A stretch of 64,000 bases of DNA from Rhodospirillaceae bacterium (GCA_016845145.1 JAERTE010000143.1:34106-98105), one strand, 5' to 3'; counted from the stretch's first letter, positions 35,801-50,800 are shown. The notes: generated from the sequence alone by a model not told the origin. Numbers and translations: made by a program.

Positions 35801-38800
35801 TGATGTAGGTATCGAACAGGGTCGTAGGTCCGCTTTCCGACGGTGTCGGCGAAGTGTTTTCGAACGTCGCCCCCGTGATGGTGCCGTCGGCGCCAGCGAC
35901 CAAATCAACTGCCGTGCTACCAGTACCATCATCCAATGGCCAATGGCTGACCAAACCGGGCTCACTGGCAACTGCCGGCGAACTCATGAACGAATCGATC
36001 TCACCGCCGGTGCGCGCCGTATCCCACAATCGCAAGTCGGCGATTTGACCTTCGAAGAAGTCATAGCTGGTGGAGCCGGTGCTGGCGCCGGAGTTGTTGG
36101 TCCCGATATGCGCGCTACCCGTCGGCCAGACATCCGCCGACAGCGCGCTGATGGACGCACTGCCTTCCGTGCCGGCATTGAGACGCAGCGTTGCAACGCC
36201 GTCGCGGTCGGCGGTGACGGCCACGTGATACCAAACACCGGTTTCCAACACCGTGCTGCCATCGATACCGAAGCCCGGCGTCGCCGTGCTATCGGTAAAG
36301 GTTGACGTCAGCGTGCCGCCCGCTGAAACACCGACAGCGAAGCCGGCATCGAAACCGCCGTTGCGGGTGTCGAAGATCGTCGCCGTTTCGCCAGCACCCG
36401 GAAGCGCATCAAGCTTGATCCAGGTTTCCACGGTGAAGTCAGACGTACCGTCGCTCAGGCCCGTCACGGTGACAAAATCATCCGCGCCGTCGAGCGTCAG
36501 GACCGGCGCGAACGCGTTGGACGGTGCGCCTTGGGCGACCTGGACGTCGTTGTTGTTTGTGGTTAGATCTTCGGCACTTCCATCGGGTTCAATATGATCG
36601 AACGGCCAATAGCCTTCTAGGTTCGGCTCCGCCGCCACCCGCGCATCGCCCAGATGGGCCTGGTAGTCGATCTGGACTTCTTCCGCCAACCGCGCCTCGG
36701 ACCAGATACGGACTTCGGCGATCTCGCCGTCCCAATGGGTATTGTCGTTGCTGCCCCAATCGTGCGATGCGGTATCGACGCCGATGGTCAGGCCGTTGTC
36801 CGGCGCGCTGCCGCCATCGGGGTTGGCGCTATAGGACTTGGTGCCAATTTCCTCGCCGTCGACATGCAGCGTGATGGTCTTGGCCTCAACATCGCGGACC
36901 ACCGCCACATGCGCCCAAGTGCTGAGCGAAAGTCCGGTCTCGGCACCCGTAAACGAGACGGTGGTGTCACTGTTGCCGTCGCCGGTTTCGTGGAAATAGT
37001 AGAGCCCGCCGTCCGACGTGGTGTAGACGGCATACAACAGATTGTCGGCATCAGAACCGGAATCATGCTCCGGCGACGAGAAGGCCAGGATGGCGTTTTC
37101 CGTACCACCCGTTTCAAACGCCGCCGGTTTGATCCAGGCTTCGATGGTGAGATCGCCGGTAATCGCCAGGCTATCGGCGGTGCCGCGGCCGACTTCGACG
37201 AAATCGTCAACGCCATCGAACGACAGGCTGTGGCCATGCTGGTCGCTGGCGCCCAAAATGTTGGGTTCATCGTCGATAATCGTGCCAGTTCCGGTCGCCC
37301 GGCCAATGAACGTACCGTCGGACGCCGTATCGAGCGTGACGGTGAACTCCTCAATGTCCTCGGCAATCAGATCGTCCTTGAGGGAGGTCGTGATTTCCTT
37401 GCTGACGTCGCCGATGGCGAAACTGACGGAGCTTTCAACGCTGGTGAAATCGTTGGTCGATGTCGCGGTAGCGTTGTCGGTGTAATAATTGACGGTGGAT
37501 TCGATATTGACGTTGCCGGACCGCGTCACCGTGAAGGTTGCCGTACCATCCGCCTCGTTGACGACGATATCGTTGATATCCACCGTCGTCGGCTGGGTGG
37601 CGGTGAAATCGTTGCCGTCTGCGAGATCAGCGCCGTTCACCCCCGACAGGATGATTTCCATCTCCGCCGTACTGCCGTCGCCATCGAGATCGACGCTCAG
37701 CGTATCCGTGACGTCGTCGAAAATAGCCGACGAGTTTCCGCCGCCAGCAAAGGTGCCGGAGCTCTCGAAACTGAATGAACCGCTGATGATGCCTTCGAAG
37801 ACTATTTTCTCCGCATCGTTCGTGGCATCGAAGTCGGTGATAACGTCCCGAAGGGCCGCAAGGGAGTCGCTCGCACTATTGAAGACGAACAGATCCGAAC
37901 CGTCGCCACCGATCAAGACATCGTCCTCATACCCGCCGATCAGCAGGTCGTTGCCGTCACCGCCCAACAGCGTATCGGCACCGTCACCACCGATCAGTGT
38001 GTCATTACCGCCGCTGCCTTCGAACCGCTCGTCGGCACTGGTGCCGATAATAGTGTCGTCGCCGGTTTTGGAACCGCGAATGGACTCCACGCCGATCAGC
38101 GTGTCAGTGCCCCAACCGTCAATGACGGCATTGCCGAGCGTCTCATTGAGATCGATGCTGACATGATTGACGCCGGAGCGGTCATAGCGGACATAGTCAA
38201 ATCCGCCGCCACCGGAAACGGTGTCATCGCCCGCTTGCGTGATGAAACGGTCGTCGCCGGCACCGCCGATCAGGGTGTCATCGTGGGCTGAACCGCGGAC
38301 TTCGTCGATGCCGGAGAATGTGTCTGTGCCGCCATCGCCATCATCCAAGGTTTGGCCACCGGCAATATTCACGACCACGCCATCCGAAGCGCCAAAGTAG
38401 CTCAAACGTTCAAAACCGGCGCCGCCGGTAATGACATCGTCGCCACCGCCCATGCGCAATTCGACCCACGTATCGGCATTGGTGCTGCCGGCATAGGTAT
38501 CGGCAAGCTGGGATCCGCTAAAGATCAATGTGCCGCCATTCGCGTCGATCGTTTCAAACCCGATCAGCGTATCGACGCCGTAGGCACCCTTATCGACCGT
38601 CACGGTGGTACTGGCAAAATCGACATCGACGCTGACGCCTAGATCCGCATAGCTCAGGAAATACAGGCCCTGACCGGACTGGAAATTGATCGTATCGCCG
38701 CCGGCTCCACCAACAACGACGTCACCGGAAGAGCCACTGTCGCCGGTAAGGATCAGATCATTGCCGTCACCGCCGATAAACTTGTCGTCACCATCGCCGC

Positions 38801-41800
38801 CCACCAGGGTGTCGGCGCCGCCCATGCCTTGCAGCTTGGAGCCCGCGTCCGCACTGATCAGGAGATCATCGTGGCGAGAGCCGCGGATATCCTCGAAATT
38901 GGAGATCGTATCGGTACCACCGAAGCCATCCAAGGCCTGGCCGGAGGCGACGTCAAAGCCGCTCAGGGTTTCCGTCGCGCCGGATATATTGACCACCACG
39001 CCGGCTGCGGAATTGAGATAGTCGATCCTATCTGTGCCCGCGCCACCGTCGATCGTGTCATCGCCGCCCTGGCCACGAAGGGTTTCGTCCCCCGCACCGG
39101 CCGTGATGGTGTCGGCGAAGTGCGAGCCGCGTACTGAGTTGACGCCGCTAAAGGTATCGATGCCGACATCGTTGAAGTTGCCAGACGACGAGCCCGAACC
39201 CGTATCATCGATGGTTACCGTTACGCCGTATTCGGCGTCATTGAACCCAAGACGCAGGTTGCCGTTACCGGTGATCACATCGTTGCCGGCACCGCCCTCA
39301 AACTCGAAGAAGTCGCCATACTGGCTGCCTTGCCAGTCACCCGCCATCGTGACGGTGTCGGCATAGTCCGTACCCAAGATACGATCAATATTGTCGAGAT
39401 CGTCGGTGCCGACCGACGTGTTGCCGGTGACCTGCCCGAAATGGCCGCTCAGGTTGACATTGATGCCGCCAGTCGCATCGCGGTAGTCGACGGTATTGTA
39501 GTCAAGTGCCGTATCGCCACGGTCCGCACCTAGCAATGTATCGTTGCCGGCGCCGCCGATCAGCCGGTTCTGGCCGACGCCACCGTCCAGAATGTCGGCA
39601 CCCGCGCCACCGATCAGCAGGTCGTTGCCGCCTTCCTGCGGCTGTCCGTCTCCCAATGCCGGCGCGCCGGACAAGGTCACCACGCGACCGCCAATCACAG
39701 ATTGGCTATTAATGAAGAAATGATCAGCGCTCCAGGACACAGCGAAGGTGCCGTTATCCAGCGCTGCCACCGCCGGTTGGGAATTGCCAACCATAGTCAG
39801 GTTGGCGCCACTGATTTCAGGGCTTAACTGAACCACATCACCCGCGAATGACCCGTCCTCATTGACGCCGCGGCCATAAACGGCGGCCTTGCCGGTGGAA
39901 CTCTCATAACCACGCCAGACGGCGAACATATCACCCGAGGCATTCGCGGCGATGTGTACATCGCTAACTGCGTGACTGGTCGCCATGCTGACCTGGATTT
40001 GGCCACCGTCAGCAATGCCTGCAGCACTGAATTTTTGTGCAAAAACGAAATTGGCGGTGGTATCTGCAGGGAACACCACGATGAACCCGCCATCCTGTAT
40101 CGGAATGACATCCCGCGAGCTGTTCTCACCAGAGAATGTTTCTGAGCCTGAGGCGGGCATGCCCAAGTTGGTCATGCCAGCTTCCGGCTCGACAGCAATA
40201 TTTGCAGTGCCACCGGCCTGATGATAAATGGTCCCGACGATCTTGGTGTAGGCACCGTTGCCATCTACCTGTTGCCAGGTAACCAACAGATCGCCATTGG
40301 TCAACGTCGTCGCCGTGGTTTCGAACTTGAGCCCATGGTTGGCCTCAACAGGCCATTGGCGTGCTTCCGGCACGCCTACGACCGAACCATCGGCGGCATA
40401 AGTTTGGGATTGGAAGCTAACGCTCGCGCCGCCATCCCAATAGACGATCTCGAAGCCACCATCGATCAATGCAGTGATAGAGGGGTCGGTAAAGCTATCC
40501 GTTCCCGATTGCGCAACGACAATTGGACCGCCAATCTTCTGTCCGTCCGCATTGAAGACTTGGGCCTCGACTGAGCTGAACTCAGTAGTGCTCTTATCGG
40601 CATCGTCTTCCTGCATGCGCTCCCAGGTAATGACATAGTTGCCATTGTTAAGTAGCGTCGCTTCAGGTTTTTGAAAGTAGTCGACAGTGCCAGTATCAAC
40701 GCGCACCGCAGAAATATCGATGGGCGCACCGTCGGCTGCAAAACGCTGCGTGTAGATGCTGGGATAGCTGAGCGACGATCCCGATTGCCTATCACCTTCC
40801 CAGACCAACAGGAAACTGCCGTCGGAAAGCTCAAGCATGGTTTGGTTCTTGGCGCCGCGTGCGGCATTGGCGCCATCATCCTCGGCAGCACGGGTCGCCA
40901 AGAAATCGGCGCCGTTGCCGTTGACGTAGAAGTCGTTCGCATTGGCAAGATTGGGCTCGCTTGCCACGAACACGTCGTCTCCAATGAGCGTATCGTCCCC
41001 GTCTCCCCCACGAAGCTCATCGTTGCCGATGCCGCCAACCAGTGCGTCGTTACCTTCGTGGCCGATCAGGATGTCATTGCCGCCAAGCGCCTCAAGAACA
41101 TCATTGCCCGTGCCACCGACCAGGAAATCGCTGTCTTCGGACCCGGTGTCGATGACGGGTGATGCGGCGAAGGCCGAAGCATTCGCGGAAAGCGCTGAGC
41201 CACTGACACCCGGCAGCAGGATCGACATGTCGGGCGCGCCGTCGCCATCGGCATCGATGACCAGCTCCTTGGTGCCGTCATTGAACTTCGCCGAAATTGT
41301 ACGCTCGCCGAGGAATTCGGCGTTCGACGCAATGAAGGTAATACGCCCGTCGACGAATCCATCGAACAGGATGGTGTCCTTCGTCGGGTCGAAATCGGTA
41401 ATGGTGTCGCCGGCGCCCAAGGGCGAGTCGGCGATTTCCGTATAACGGAACACGTTGCCGTTGTCGGTCACCGGCTCACCGGCGAAACGCCCGGTCAGGG
41501 TATCCGCGCCGCCGGCACCGGTCAGGGTATCGGAGCCTGCGTCACCAACCAGTTCGTTGACGCCACCGTCGCCAATAATGACGTCATCACCATGGCTGCC
41601 GAGAACGTTTTCAATGTCCGTCAGCTGCGATTGGCTAAGCGTAGCACGCGATACGTAAGAAAGGTCGCCGTAGACACCGTCGAAGCTGCCGATCATATCG
41701 ACATCACCCGTCGTTGGCGAGATCGCGTAAACCCGGCCGGCTCCGTCCGTGCCCAGAATCTGATCGGCGTCCGTATCGAACGTCAGGCCGCCGATATACA

Positions 41801-44800
41801 GCCCCTCAACGCCACCGACCGCATGCGAAGTGCCGCCGACCTCACTGCCGTCGGCTGGGTTGATTTCAACAATCCGCGTTTGCGCGGTTTTGATCAACGT
41901 ATAGCCAGGAAGTGTCGTGGTGTCGGTCTCAACCGCGTCAAAAACACTCTTGTAGAGTTTGCCGGTGTCCGGATCGAAGGCGATGCCAAACGGCGGGTCT
42001 TCGCTGCCAGTCTGATTCAAGACATTCGGGTCGGGCGTTGTCGGCGTGCCAAGGATGGTCGCCGCGCCGGTTGCGGCGTTAATCGTGTACATGTCGCCCA
42101 GCGGATCAAGGCCAAACAGCGTGTCTGTCCCAGGCTGCACCGCGAGATCAACGATATCGATAGGCACACCGGACACCGTCACCACACCAATTGTGTTCGT
42201 TGGCTGACCGGTAGCAACATCCAGGGTGATCAACTCGAAACCGACCTTGGATGCTGTTTCGGCAATGCCATACACAACACCGGTCGAAGCTTCAGCCAAG
42301 CCCGTAAAGCCTCCAACCCCTGCCGGATCGCCCAAAAGGGTGTCCGTCGGTGCCGTATCCAGTGTCACCTCATAGAGATTGCCCGCACCGTCCGTACTGA
42401 CGCCACTGTATCCGGTCGCTGCCAACAGCGTGTAACCGCCCTGACCATCCGAAACGTAGGCCAGGTCACCGCCCGAACCGTTCATTTTACCGGCACCGGA
42501 GACATCGCCTGTCACCGGGTCGATCACATAAAGGCCGCCATCGGTGTAATCGTTGGCAACCAAGTCACCGGATACCGGATCAATGGCCAGGCCGTAGATC
42601 TCGATATCCTGGTTGGCCAACTGCACCGGTGTCGTGCCTGCAAGCACGCCGCCTGTGGCCGGATCAAGTTGCGCGACCACATGAGCACCGGACCCGCCAT
42701 TGGCGCTGTGATCATAGCCGACCGTGTAAAGATCACCGTTGGCGGGATCGAAGGCCAATCCACGGCTGACCGATGCTCCACCATAATAGGGCGTGTCGCC
42801 GATTGCCGTCGCCGTTCCGGTGGTGGTGTCGATGGTGGAAAGAGCGCCGCTCGAATCGAGAGCATAGATCTTCGTCGGATCGTTGGGATCGGCTGCCAGA
42901 TCACGGACCTGCACGCTTGAGCTGTTTATGGTGAGCGGGCTACCGATGGGCGATGACGCCACGCCGGTATCGGGATTGATGGTCACCAGGTTGTAGTCGA
43001 AGCCGGTCGAGGTATTGCGCTCGACGCCGTATAACACACCGCCGGTCTCAACCAAGCCGACAATCGAGTAATCGGTGACCGACCCGATGAGCGTGCCGGC
43101 ACTTCCCTCGACCACGCTTTGTAAGGTGCCGTCCTCGTCACCGCTGCCGACAATCAACCCGTCTCCCAGCATTCGCGCCGAGCCCGCCGTCAAATCGACG
43201 AATACGCTACCGGTACCCGGTGCTAGGTCGAATTCGACCGTATCAATGCCGGTGCCGCCGTCCAAAGCATCGCCGCCGTCAGACGTGAACAGATGGTCGT
43301 CACCGGCGCCGCCCGAGAGCGAATCATTGCCATCATTGCCGATCAATACATCATTGCCACCCGCACCCGTCAGCGCATCATCGCTTTGAGTGCCGACCAG
43401 CAAGGTGTTGTCGTCGGTGAGCGCCGTGTCACGCGCGACCGTATAGGTTTCAAGATTGCCGTCGCCGTCGAAGTCGGCGGTAATTTCGTCCAAAGAAGCC
43501 GTGTAGGCGTCGGTGATGGAGATATCGAAATGGTTGGAGCTTCCGTCCTCAACCGTAACGGTCAATCCGTCGCCGCCCGTTTGCCGAACGATATGATCGA
43601 CCTCGAAGGAAGCGCCGACTTCCAAGCGGTCCGAGCCCTGACCGGTCTCGATGACGTCGTTACCGCCACCGTACACATAGGTGTCGTCACCGGCGCCGCC
43701 CGACAACTCATCGTCACCCGCGCCACCGTGCAACACGTCGTTACCCGTGCCGCCGGACAAGAAGTCATTGCCGGCACCGCCGCTCATCGTATCGTCGCCG
43801 CCGGCGCCGAACAGCACGTCGTTGCCGCTGCCGCTGGTCAGCGTCTCGCTGGTATCCCCGCCCGATAGCGCCACATCCGTGGTCGCCGCCGACTGATCGA
43901 GTGACGTCACCAGATTGAGATCACGAAGGCCGCTCTCATCGTGGAATTGTATCTTATCCAGCGGATCGGTCAGATAACCGGTGACGGTGACTGTGTGGGC
44001 TTGCGTTTCGTCGCCGACATCGTGATAGCTGACGATCAAATCACCGGCGGCATTCAGCGCCGTCGCTGATATCTCGAATTCGGCGCCCACAATCAAAACA
44101 TCATCACCGCCACCGGCCGTGATGACATCATGGCCGCGCGAAGCGATGTAGGTGTCGTTGCCGGCGCCGCCGTCCATGACATCGTTGCCGATGCCGCCGT
44201 CGAGCAAGTCATTACCGGCACCGCCCGTGAGCGTATCGTCGCCAATGCCGCCTTCCAGGATGTCGTTGCCCGCGCCGCCGATCAGAATATCGTTGCCGCC
44301 CGCGCCGCTGGACAGCGCGAGCGAAGCCGTAAACGCCGCGCCCGTACCGGTAAGCGCAATCGCGCCGCCGTGGTAGGTGTTGGCCGAAACATGCTGGCCG
44401 ACCCCGCCCGTATCGGCGTTGATAGCGCTGATGATGGCGCTGTGAACGGCCGCAACATCGGCTTCCGCACCGGTCACCGTATAGGTCAGGCTGTCGCCAT
44501 TGACAGTAACGGTTATGGTCTCGCCGGCGGCGGGCGCACCGGCCAAATCGATAACTTCAATCTGCTCGACTTGCGGGCTGCTTGATGTCGGAGTCGCGGG
44601 CGTAATGCTATCATCGTCCGTGCCGGCAACGTTTGTGGTCGTCGAGCTGAACGTGAAACTCAGGCCCGGCAGGTCGGTAAGTTCAATCGAGAGTTCATCG
44701 GCGTTTGCCTCTGCCGTTGCCGAAATCAGCTGGCTGCCGGCCTGGCCGTTAACTTTGTTGGCCGCGTCATTGTTGATGGCATTGACGATGCTGGCGCGAA

Positions 44801-47800
44801 GCGTCGCCGGATCAGCTGCGTCCGCCGCCGTGACCGTATGATTGACCGTGAAGCCGGAAATCGTGTGCACGCCCGCGAACACAATGTCGTCGAAGGTGAC
44901 GGTATAGGTGTCGCCCGCTTCGAGCTCGGCACTGTCGAATTTAAGCGTCTCTTTCTGCGCCGTGCCGGTAGCTGCCGCCTGCTCCAGGTTGGAAACAAGG
45001 GTGTTGTCACCGGTGTTGTTGGTGCGGAGGCCGACGTCGGTGGTCGACGAGTCGAGCGTGAAGGTGTCGCCCGGCACCTTGGCCGTCAGGGAGATTTCAC
45101 TGCCGTCATCCGTGAACGCCGCATCGCCGCTCAGCGTGCCGCCGTTGTCGTTGCCGCCGGTGGAGCTGTCGGCCGCGTCGCCGTCCAGCTTGAAGTAACC
45201 GGCCAGGCCGGACTCGTCGCCGACCAGGCGGGTATCCTTGTTGGCATCAATGGACCCCGTGCGGTCGGTGGTCCAGATACGGACGTCGGCGATTTCGCCG
45301 TCGAAATCGTTTAGTGTCGAACCGCTTTCCTTGCCGATATAGGCCTGCGTGCCGGTAAGGGCGGCAACAAAGCTGTTCTGCGATCCATCCGCAACACCGT
45401 CCACATACAAAGTCACCGTATCGCTGGTGCCGTTGTAGGTCACGGCCACGTGGTGCCATTCGCCGTCGTTGACCTTGGCCGCCGAGTTCGGCCCGCCCAT
45501 GCCGTACATGTTGAATTGCAGCTCACCGTCGGTGTTCACATGGAACCAGGAGGTTCCACCCGTGACGGCACCCGCATCGCCGACCGAGACGATGCCCATC
45601 CGTTCGCCGGAAACGTCGGTCCGGATCCAGGCTTCGTAACTGAAATCGCCGGCGCCGGTGACGAAATCCGCACCGTTCGACAAGCTCACGCTATCGCCGT
45701 CACCATCCAGTTTCAGCGCCGCGGCACCCGGGTCGACCGGCACGCCGCTGGCGCCACCAGCCGTCGCGATGACATCACCGTTGACTGTGCCGTCAGCGTT
45801 GATGGCTGCAACCAAACCGTCTCGGACATCCGTCAAGTCCGCATCGCCGCCGGCGACGGTGTAGGTGACGTTGTTGCCGTTGACAGTGACGGTATAGGTA
45901 TCGCCGGCCTCGACCGTGCCGCCGATGGTGACGGTGCCGGTCTGCGGATAGAGGTCGGTGGTCCAGGTTTCCGAGCCGCTGGTCTGGCCGTTGATCGTGC
46001 CGTTGTTGGTGCCGACACTGTCGGTGACCGTCGCACCGGTCCCGTCATCGAAGTGCCAGGCGCTGACCAATCCGGTCGTCGCCCCGTCGTAAAGCGTGTT
46101 TAGGTTATCACTGACTTCGGCCTCGGTGCGGGCCACGTTCCAGATTCGGGCATCGGCCAGCTCGCCATTGTAGAACTGGGTCGGGCCGCCAGTGGAACTC
46201 TTGCCGAACAGCATGGCGTGGCTGGCATTGATGCCGTCGCCCTTGGTGAAGGTGCTGCCCCAGGTGTCGTGGTCGGTCCAACCGGTGTTAGTACCATCCA
46301 AATAACCGGTGATCGCGCCGGAAGCGCCGGACTGGTCGATGACCATGGCGACATGGTGCCAGCCGTGGCTCAACTCTCCGAGATCAATGCTTTGCGCCGC
46401 ACGCGCCGCTTCCGCGCCGCCGCCCGATAATCCATCAGAGGAGACGCGGACGTTCAGCGCCGGGGAACCGTTGTTGTAACCATCAAGGTAGATCGAGGCA
46501 CCTTCCCAGCCGCTTCCCAGGTTGCCCTTGGTCATCAGGAACTGTGTGCCCGCGTCGTGGGCGTTGGCGTCACCATCCCAATAGAACCAGACCTCCATGG
46601 TCTGGTCGCCGGTGCCGGCGTTCAGCCCCGCTGCCGTGCCGGCATTGACGAAGTCGTCATTGCCGTCGAGGTGCAGCGCGCCATCAACGTGGTGCGGCGC
46701 GTGGTCAGTGTGCCAAGTTGGATCGACGAAGTTGGTCAGCGTGCCGTTCGTGGCGCCTTGGGTGTCCGTGGCCGTGGAGCCGGTACCGTCGTCCAACTGC
46801 CAGTTGCCGATCAGGTTGGCGGTCGAAGCCGGGAAGTCCGTGTGCATATTCTGCGTGATCTCGGCCTGCGTCCGGACCGTGTCCCACATGCGGACGTCGG
46901 CCATCTCGCCGTGCAGGTTATCAAGAACCTGCCCTTCGGAACCCGGGTTGGAACTGATCCGCGCACCGATCACCGCGGTGCTGGCGACGAAGTTCGGGGG
47001 ATGGGTTGACGGGTAACCCGTCGTCTCGATCACGCCGTCGACAATGATCTGGAACTGGTTCGCGACACCGTCATGAGTAACCGCAACATGGTGCCACTCG
47101 CCGTCGGCGACATTGGAGGTGCCGACGGGGTGACCCGCGGCGTTGTACGACCGGGCCACAACCTGGCCGGAAGCGTTGAGAAAGACCCCGACACTCTGAC
47201 CGCCAAAAGAATTATGCTCATTGCCGACCTGCATGAGCATCTGGCTGGTTCCGGTGGCATCCGCGCGGACCCAGGTTTCCCAGGTGAATTTGTCCGTAGC
47301 ATTGAAGGCCGAGACCAGCGCCGAGCCGTCGCCGAGATCGACGTAATCGTCGGCGCCATCGAAGCTCAGCGACCCATTCAGGTGATCCGGCGAGCGGAAG
47401 GTCGATGCCGACCATTCTGAATCATCGCCCGGGAAATTGTTCAGCGCGGCATCGTTCGACCCGACGCTGTCGACCGCCGTCGCGCCGGTGCCGTCGTTCA
47501 GGTGCCAGTTCGAGACGAGGTTCGCGGGCGGGCTGCCGATCGAATAGTCTTTGAACATGCCGCCCTGAAGCTGAGCTTCGGTGCGGGCGCCGTCCCAGAA
47601 CCGCACACTCGCCATCTCGCCATCGAAGAAATTGGTGTTGTTGGCATTCGCGCCGATGGATGCGCTGCCTGTTGCCGTCAAGGCCGATACGGCATGGCTG
47701 CCGCTGGCAACGCCATCGATGAAGAAGTCCGCTGATGAGCCGTCCCAAGTGACCGCCACGTGCGACCATTTGTCGACTAGGATGGGATCTGTGCTGTAGA

Positions 47801-50800
47801 CCCACTGACCATTCCCCGAGTTCCCCGCGTCATCCCAGAAGGCCAGTTTGTGACTGCCGGCATCCTCGATCAGCATGAACATCATGCCCGACGCGCCAGC
47901 AATACTGCCGGCGTCGAAGATGGCGGCCGAGCCGCCGGCGTAGCTGTGTGGGTTGATCCAGGCCTCAATAGTGACGGCTGTCGGGCCGGTCGGAATGCCC
48001 GAGCCGACAACCAGTTTGTCGTCGACGCCGTCGAAAGTCAGCGAGCCCTCACCCGGGGTTGAGATGTCGGTTTCCCAGGTTTCGTTCACCGGGAAGCCGG
48101 TTGCCGTGCCGTCGTTGGAGCCGACGCTGTCCTTGACGATGGCGCCCTTGCCGTCGTCCAGGTGCCAGTTGGCGACCAGTTCCGTCGGTGGCGAACCCTC
48201 GGACAGATCGGAGAACTTGTACTGGTCGATTTCAGCACTCGTCCGCGCCACGTCCCAAATCCGGACGTCGGCCATTTCAACATTGACGTTCAAATTGCCC
48301 GCGCCGATACCGCCGAGATAGGCCGTTCCGGACGTAAAGTTTGGAGCGGTCGGGTTGGCGGTCGTTTCGACCTGTCCGTCCACAATGAGCTGCACTTGAT
48401 TGCCGGATGACGTATAGGACACCGCCACGTGATGCCACTCGCCGTCCGCGATACTCGATGTGCCGATGGGGTGGCTTGCCGCTTGCGTAACGACGAACTG
48501 GACTTTGCCGTTTGCATCGACCCGCAGGCTGCCGCTTTGCGCCGACGTGGCTCCGTCCTCGCCGACTTTCATGAGGACGCCGGCCGCCGGGGCATCCATT
48601 TTCACCCAGGTTTCCCAGGTGAAGTCGCCGGTTGTCGCATGGGGCAGCAATGCCGTGCCGGTTCCCAAACTGACGTGGTCATCGGTGCCGTCGAAGCTCA
48701 GCGAACCGTGGATATGGTTGGCGGCCTGTCCGGCGAACGCGCCGCTCTCGTGGCTCGCGGAATTGTCCGCCACGCTGACGTCGGAAGCCTGCGCCGCCGT
48801 CACCGTGAACGGCTCGAACGAGCGCCCAGTGAGCAAAATCTCGGTGCCGCTGGGCTCGGAGACGTTGATTTTTTCTGTTAAGCGCAGGCCGTTGCCATCG
48901 AGCGTGGTGTCGGCACGGATGGCGCCGATGATGCCGTCACGCACATTGGCGATACCCATGGGCGAGGGCACGGTGTAGCTGACCGTGATGCCGTCGATGG
49001 TAACCTCGAACACGTCACCGGTCTCGATATTGCCGTCGATGGTCAGCTTGGTTTGCTGGTAGGCGCCGCCGCTGGCCGGTACCGATGTCAGGGAGAACAG
49101 GTCCTGGGTGTCGCTGCCGGCAATGTTGGCGCTGTCGGCGGCGAGGGTGAAGCTGCCGCCCGGGGCTTCGGCCGTGAGCTTAACTTCCGTCGGACCCGAT
49201 CCTTGCTCCGCGTTGGCGATCACACCGGCGTTCGGATCCGCGTTGATCGCCGCGATCAGGCTTGCCGTCAGCCCGGCCGGGTCGGTCTCGGTGGTGACCG
49301 TGACGTCCACCTGATGGCCGCCGATGGTGACGCTGTAGACATCGCCCGTTTCCACCGTGCCGCCAACGGTCAGGGTCGATATTTGCGACACCCCGGATTG
49401 GAATGCTGTCGTTGTGCTTTGCGTGAACGGCTCCTCGTCGCCGATCAATGTGTCGCTGCCGGCGCCGCCGGTCAGCTGGTTGGCGCCGCTACCGCCCACC
49501 AACGTATCGTCATAGCCCGAGCCAATAACGTTCTCGACATTGATCAGGCGGTCGGGGCCTTCGGCGTCGGCAGCCTGTTGTCCGAAGACGACATAGGCAC
49601 CGGCGCCGCTATCGGGGTCGCCGCTGACGACGATGTCGGGGATGCCATCGTTATTGAGATCACCATTGCCAGCGACCAATACGCCCGTGCCATCACCTTT
49701 GACTATGATGCCATGGTCGTTGGTCGGGAGCGAGCTGAGCTGGACAATACCATCTGCCGTACCGTCCGAAGCATCCTGATTGGCAAGATGATCACCGCCG
49801 AATACGACGTATGTGGCGCCGTAGGTGTACGACGGGTATGAGCCGTCGATAATCTGGTACGGCGTGCCGACAACAACATCGTCGAAGCCGTCGCCATTGA
49901 TATCACCGGCGGCATGCACACTTGTAATATAATTCTCGCTGTAGTCGTTCGAATCGGTGAACAGGATAAAGCCGTGTTCAGGCGTGAAGGCTGCGTTGGT
50001 ATTCAGCGCGCCCAAATCAATAACGCCGTCGCTGTTGCCATCCAGCGCCCCAATGTGGTCGACCGTATCGGTATCACCGAAGACGATGTAGGCCGAGCCG
50101 CCGACCGGCGACGCATTGACGCTGGTGACGTACGACGATCCCGCGGCAATCAGCAGATCGCCGAAACCGTCACCGTTGACGTCACCAGCCGCGCTGACCG
50201 AATATCCGGCCTGCCCATTGACGAACAGATATCCCGCGCCGCTGCCCTCGATGTCTCCGATATCGATAACGCCGTCCACGGTATCGACCGCATCCAGGGT
50301 TTCGAAAGCGGTTGGCGTTACAAGGCTGTCATCACCGCCAAAAATAACCGCCGTGTGGCCGGTGTAACTGCCGTACACGGCCTGCCCGTCCGGCTGACCC
50401 ATGATCAGATCATCGATGCCGTCGCCATTGACGTCACCAGCATCAACGGAGAAACCTATGCCGCCGCCGGTCACGGTGAAGTCGGCGGACGTTGAAATAT
50501 TCAGGTTTCCGGAAGTGGTGAGCGCATCATCGGCCAAATCCGTGCCGCCATAGACGACATAAACCTCGCCGGCATTGAGGTTTTTCGCCGGCGACCCGAT
50601 GACGATATCGGAAACGCCGTCACCGTTGAGATCGCCGGAGATATCGACCGACGCGTCGTAGCCATGACCACCGGACCCACCAAGATCGAGTTGGAAGCCG
50701 TGCGTGCCGTCCACATTGCTGAAATTGATAAAGCCATCGGTCGTTCCATCGGCTTGATCCAGCAATTCCATATGGGTCGGACCGCCGTCAACACCATCGG

